A DNA stretch of 17,872 nucleotides from contig JAGKWS010000089.1 of NCBI GenBank assembly GCA_021151685.1, positions 1 through 17,872 of the forward strand, written 5' to 3'. Positions within the stretch are counted from its first letter, which is position 1. Each line of letters opens with the position of its first letter. Source of the stretch: Chitinophagaceae bacterium. Lineage in GTDB: Bacteria > Bacteroidota > Bacteroidia > Chitinophagales > Chitinophagaceae. The notes below the pieces were generated by a model. That model had not been told where the DNA came from, did no database searches, and worked only from the letters and a program-made list of their open reading frames with translations. Positions 14,807 through 17,872 of this stretch are shown here, piece after piece. Both the position numbers and the translations under genes were made by a program.

Positions 14807-17800
14807 ATGAAGAAATTTCTACGCAGTCTGTTAATGTGTGCCGCAGTGGTGTTGTTGGGTAGCAATGCGAATAGCCAAACAACATCGTCATACTTTTTTT
14901 CTGCATTTTCAGCACCCTATTCATCCATTTCGGCTACCGGCACAGCCGCAGCCATCAGTGCAGATGATATTACGCAAACAAACATCCCTATTGGCTTCAC
15001 CTTCACTTATTGTGGTACCCCATATACCCAATTGGCGGCCTGTTCGAATGGGTTTTTGAATTTTGCCAACACGGGTGCAACCCCATGGACGAATGTTACT
15101 GGTAGTATCGCTTCTGCCGGTTGGATTTTGCCTTTCTGGGATGATTTGCACGGGGCCGGGCATACCGCCTATTACCAAACGATAGGTACCGCACCCAATC
15201 GTATTTTTATTTTCGAATGGAATAACTTCCATCACTTCTCTACCAGTGGTAATGGTAATCTTCAGGTGAAACTGTATGAAGGTTCCAACATGATAGACTT
15301 CTGCTACGGTGTCAATACTTATGGTACTCCGAGTGGTACTATAGGTATCACCAATACCGCTGCCGATGTAAGAACATTACCAGGTCCTACTTACGGACCT
15401 ACACCTGTGCCAACTATGGCATTTTTTGATGGTTTGGGCGCAGGCTTCCCTGCTGCCAATCAGGTGTATCGTTGGTCGCCATGTCCGGTTGTTGTATCTG
15501 CTATAAACTCTGGTCCGGCTTGTCCGGGTACACCTATAACACTTTCTGGTTCAGTAGGTGGTGGTGCCACCAGTTGGACGTGGTCTGGCCCCGGTGGGTT
15601 TTCTTCTACATCGCTTACGGCGGTTATTCCTGCTATATCTGCAGCTACCGCAGGTGTATATACGCTCGTTGCTACCGATGGCGTTTGTAGCATGAGTGCA
15701 ACAACCACGGTAGCACTGGGCCCCGGCCCCGCTGCCTTCACTATCACGCCAGCAGTGTCAACCGTTTGTGGGCCTCCCCAAATGCTCACTGCACCACCCA
15801 TACCTGCTGCCAATGTTACCAGCAATTTCAACTCTACTGCACCGTTTGTAGTACCAGACAATACTGTTGCCGGTGCTACAGATATCATCAATGTTGCAGG
15901 TATTCCTGCTGGTGCTACCATATTAGATGGTGCCGTTATACTCAACAATGTGTTGATGAACTTTGATGGTGATCTCACATTTGGCATACAGGCTCCCAGC
16001 GGTGCCAACCTCAATTTGGTAGACCGTCGTGGTGGTTCCGGCGACAACTTTATCAGTACCACTATCAGCTCATTGGGAGGTACCAGTTTTGCGGCTGCCA
16101 CACCTCCATTTTCCGGCACATTTACTGCAGATGCTACTATAGGCACAGGTCCCGGAGGTTTTGCTTCTACCGTTGCTACTTGGGCTCCATTGTTCACTAC
16201 GCCCAATGGCCCGTGGCGGTTGTGTGCCCGCGACTGGGCTACCCCCGATGCCGCTACCGTTAATAGCTGGACGGTGAGAATTCACTACATCACCCCTCCA
16301 GGTGGTTATTCATGGACACCCATTACCGGTCTCTTTACCGATGCGGCACTTACTACTCCATATGTTGCCGGTACACTGGTAAATACAGTGTACGCAGCAC
16401 CAACATCTACCACAGTTTATACTGCTACAGCAACTATTCCTGGTGTTTCTTGTACGGTTGTTTCTACCGCTACGGTAAATGCCAGTGCCGCTGTGTTGCC
16501 CATCACCGGTACACCTACTGTATGTGTAGGTGCTACTACCGCAATGGCCAGTCTCAGTACCGGCGGTACATGGAGCAGTAGCCCGGTTGCGGTAGGTACG
16601 GTTTCTCCAACCGGTGTTTTCACAGGTCTTAGTGCAGGCACTGCTACCGTTACCTATACAGTAGGTGTTTGTTTTGCTACCAGAACGCTTACAGTACACA
16701 CAACACCCGCCGCCATCACTGGCCCTACCAATGTTTGCGTTGGGGCTACTACAACATTGGCTACTACTCCTTCGGGTGGCACTTGGTCCAGTTTGTCTAC
16801 AGCAATTGGCACGGTTAATGCGGCTACCGGGGTGGTTACAGGCATAGCACCCGGCACTACAGTTATTTCATACGTTATGCCTACAGGCTGTTATGCAACA
16901 ACTATAGTTACAGTGGCGGCCAATCCGGCTCCCATTGCTGGCCCACCCAGCATCTGTGTCGGTGTGGCTACGCCATACACCAGTGCGCCTGCGGGCGGTT
17001 TTTGGTCTGTTGCCCCTCCGGGTGTCGCTACGGTCGGTTTGCTCACTGGTGTAGTTACCGGTTCTGCGGCAGGTACTACTATTCTTACATACACATCGGC
17101 TGGTTGTCGCGCTACAGATACTATTGCTGTAGTTACGGCCCCCGGCCCCATTACCGGTCCGGCATCTATATGTAACGGCTCTTGCGCCACATACGCCAAT
17201 GCTACGGCAGGCGGTACTTGGAGTAGTAGCAATACTACCGTGGCTACCGTAGGGTCTACTACTGGTACATTGTGTGGTGTTGCCAATGGCACTACAGTGC
17301 TCACATACGCACTGAGTGCCGGTTGTTATGCAACGCGCATTATCACAGTTACTGCTGCACCCGCAGCGCCAACTGGCCCTGCCGCAGTATGCATCGGTAG
17401 CAGCATTACATTTACGCATGGCACGCCGGGTGGTACCTGGAGTGTGGCCTGTCCCACAATTGCAACCGTTCCATCGGCTGGTGTGGGCACAGTAACTGGT
17501 GTTGGTGCCGGTACCTGCAACATTACATATACGCTGCCTACAGGCTGTTTGTCATTCACAACATTTACGGTAAATGCATTGCCGGCTGCTGTTACTGGTC
17601 CGGTAACAGTATGTCAGGGTGCTACCGCAACATATACCAGTGCTACGCCTTCGGGCACATGGAGCAGCAGTCCCACCGCAGTAGGTACTATCGGTGCTAC
17701 TACCGGAGTACTTTATGGCGCAACAACTGGTACCGTAACAGTATCTTATACAGCACCCACCTCATGCGTCAGCACGATGGTAGTCACTGTTTCCCCTGCC

Positions 17801-17872
17801 CCTACACCCATTACCGGCCCTGCTACAGTATGTGCGGGTACTACCATTACCATGACGGGTAGCCCCGTAGGT
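14807..17872 (+). CDS. Giant secreted repeat protein with P-domain-like module and Ig-like array (3' end outside window)
   Basis: This gene has 1022 codons without a stop and continues past the right edge. A signal peptide (MKKFLRSLLMCAAVVLLGSNANSQ) starts it. Residues about 25-225 form an N-terminal domain (NIPIGFTFTYCGTPYTQLAACSNGFLNF, WILPFWDDLHG, FIFEWNNFHHF) of the type often seen in T9SS surface proteins. An Ig/PKD-like module covers about 226-305 (WTWSGPGGFSSTS, GVYTLVATDGVC). Residues about 340-494 resemble the proprotein-convertase P domain: VVPDNTVAGATDIINVAGIP, NFDGDLTFGIQAPSGA, PNGPWRLCARDWA, VNSWTVRIHY. A linker follows, then from P565 an array of Ig-like repeats of 71-74 residues. 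A type B sorting domain, as in the 8050 gene, would be expected at the unseen C-terminus. The likely role is adhesion or cell-surface structure; no enzyme domain is visible in the part seen. Confidence 0.85.
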   Translation, partial: MKKFLRSLLMCAAVVLLGSNANSQTTSSYFFSAFSAPYSSISATGTAAAISADDITQTNIPIGFTFTYCGTPYTQLAACSNGFLNFANTGATPWTNVTGSIASAGWILPFWDDLHGAGHTAYYQTIGTAPNRIFIFEWNNFHHFSTSGNGNLQVKLYEGSNMIDFCYGVNTYGTPSGTIGITNTAADVRTLPGPTYGPTPVPTMAFFDGLGAGFPAANQVYRWSPCPVVVSAINSGPACPGTPITLSGSVGGGATSWTWSGPGGFSSTSLTAVIPAISAATAGVYTLVATDGVCSMSATTTVALGPGPAAFTITPAVSTVCGPPQMLTAPPIPAANVTSNFNSTAPFVVPDNTVAGATDIINVAGIPAGATILDGAVILNNVLMNFDGDLTFGIQAPSGANLNLVDRRGGSGDNFISTTISSLGGTSFAAATPPFSGTFTADATIGTGPGGFASTVATWAPLFTTPNGPWRLCARDWATPDAATVNSWTVRIHYITPPGGYSWTPITGLFTDAALTTPYVAGTLVNTVYAAPTSTTVYTATATIPGVSCTVVSTATVNASAAVLPITGTPTVCVGATTAMASLSTGGTWSSSPVAVGTVSPTGVFTGLSAGTATVTYTVGVCFATRTLTVHTTPAAITGPTNVCVGATTTLATTPSGGTWSSLSTAIGTVNAATGVVTGIAPGTTVISYVMPTGCYATTIVTVAANPAPIAGPPSICVGVATPYTSAPAGGFWSVAPPGVATVGLLTGVVTGSAAGTTILTYTSAGCRATDTIAVVTAPGPITGPASICNGSCATYANATAGGTWSSSNTTVATVGSTTGTLCGVANGTTVLTYALSAGCYATRIITVTAAPAAPTGPAAVCIGSSITFTHGTPGGTWSVACPTIATVPSAGVGTVTGVGAGTCNITYTLPTGCLSFTTFTVNALPAAVTGPVTVCQGATATYTSATPSGTWSSSPTAVGTIGATTGVLYGATTGTVTVSYTAPTSCVSTMVVTVSPAPTPITGPATVCAGTTITMTGSPVG
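16499..17872 (+). repeat. Tandem Ig-like (BIg2-type) protein repeats, six full units and part of a seventh
   Basis: Units start at 16499, 16712, 16931, 17147, 17366, 17588 and 17807 (213-222 bp each). Each unit follows the pattern P-I-T-G-P-x-x-V/I-C-x-G, then GGTWSS (or variants), then I/V-G/A-T-V, then TGV-V-T-G, G-T-x-x-x-Y, G-C-Y/F-A-T and a closing T-V strand. They resemble bacterial Ig-like group 2 domains. Each complete unit has a cysteine at position 9 and another at 58-61. The DNA copies have diverged at synonymous sites (the GGTWSS codons differ from copy to copy), so this is a protein-level repeat array rather than a recent DNA amplification. The array continues beyond the window. 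Confidence 0.88.

Noticed and set aside
15460..16206. Long open frame on the minus strand (about 248 codons) opposite the second giant gene
   Set aside because: It lies entirely within the 14807 coding sequence, whose protein has clear domains. The antisense product is low-complexity (Val, Pro, Ala, Thr) without a motif. Thr/Gly/Ala-rich genes with ACC, GGT and GCT codons rarely create antisense stops.
16868..17419. Further minus-strand open frames opposite the Ig-like repeats
   Set aside because: They mirror the repeat array in periodic fashion and give cysteine- and arginine-rich periodic proteins with no plausible start or family.
16499..17872. CRISPR-like or DNA-level tandem repeat
   Set aside because: The repetition is at protein level with units of 213-222 bp, diverged codons and an open frame throughout; there are no short identical repeats with unique spacers.

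Overview
The window looks like chromosomal DNA of a member of the Bacteroidota, most likely near Chitinophagaceae. The grounds are a GldN-type gliding/type IX secretion (T9SS) protein, a large secreted protein ending in a type B T9SS sorting domain, several TAnnTTTG promoter boxes (the Bacteroidota -7 element), no Shine-Dalgarno sequences ahead of the starts, and overall protein resemblance. The family names come from recognising motifs by eye; no database search was possible.

Layout. 1-176 (-) is the beginning of an outer-membrane beta-barrel protein. 177-488 is non-coding and holds two copies of a short GC-rich hairpin that looks like a dispersed genomic repeat. 489-710 (+) is a VF530-type (DUF2132) small protein. 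822-2444 (+) is an abutting pair: a DUF2167 membrane-anchored protein and a rhomboid protease. A 14-bp-stem terminator separates it from the convergent acyl-CoA carboxylase beta subunit (2525-4153, -). Divergent from that, 4369-7086 (+) carries a Y-family DNA polymerase and a PA0069-type radical SAM protein. Both carry sliding-clamp-like QxxLF motifs, which suggests a DNA damage module.

From 7193 the window becomes a surface/secretion region: an orphan, short GldN homologue (7193-7846), then a 1202-residue multi-Ig protein with a C-terminal type B T9SS sorting domain (8050-11658). Two housekeeping genes on the minus strand follow, each with a hairpin downstream: TrhO-type tRNA uridine hydroxylase (11833-12915) and a cystathionine gamma-synthase/lyase family PLP enzyme (13074-14228). 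A 578-bp AT-rich gap holds a good promoter and a triple motif. It precedes a second giant secreted protein (14807 to the window end, still open), with a P-domain-like module and a tandem array of about 73-residue Ig-like repeats.

No RNA genes, CRISPR arrays, insertion sequences or recognisable defence system were seen. The most interesting points are the clamp motifs shared by the polymerase/radical SAM neighbours, the orphan GldN beside a T9SS cargo gene, the DUF2167-rhomboid pair, and the cysteine-paired repeat array whose unit also occurs once in the other giant protein.
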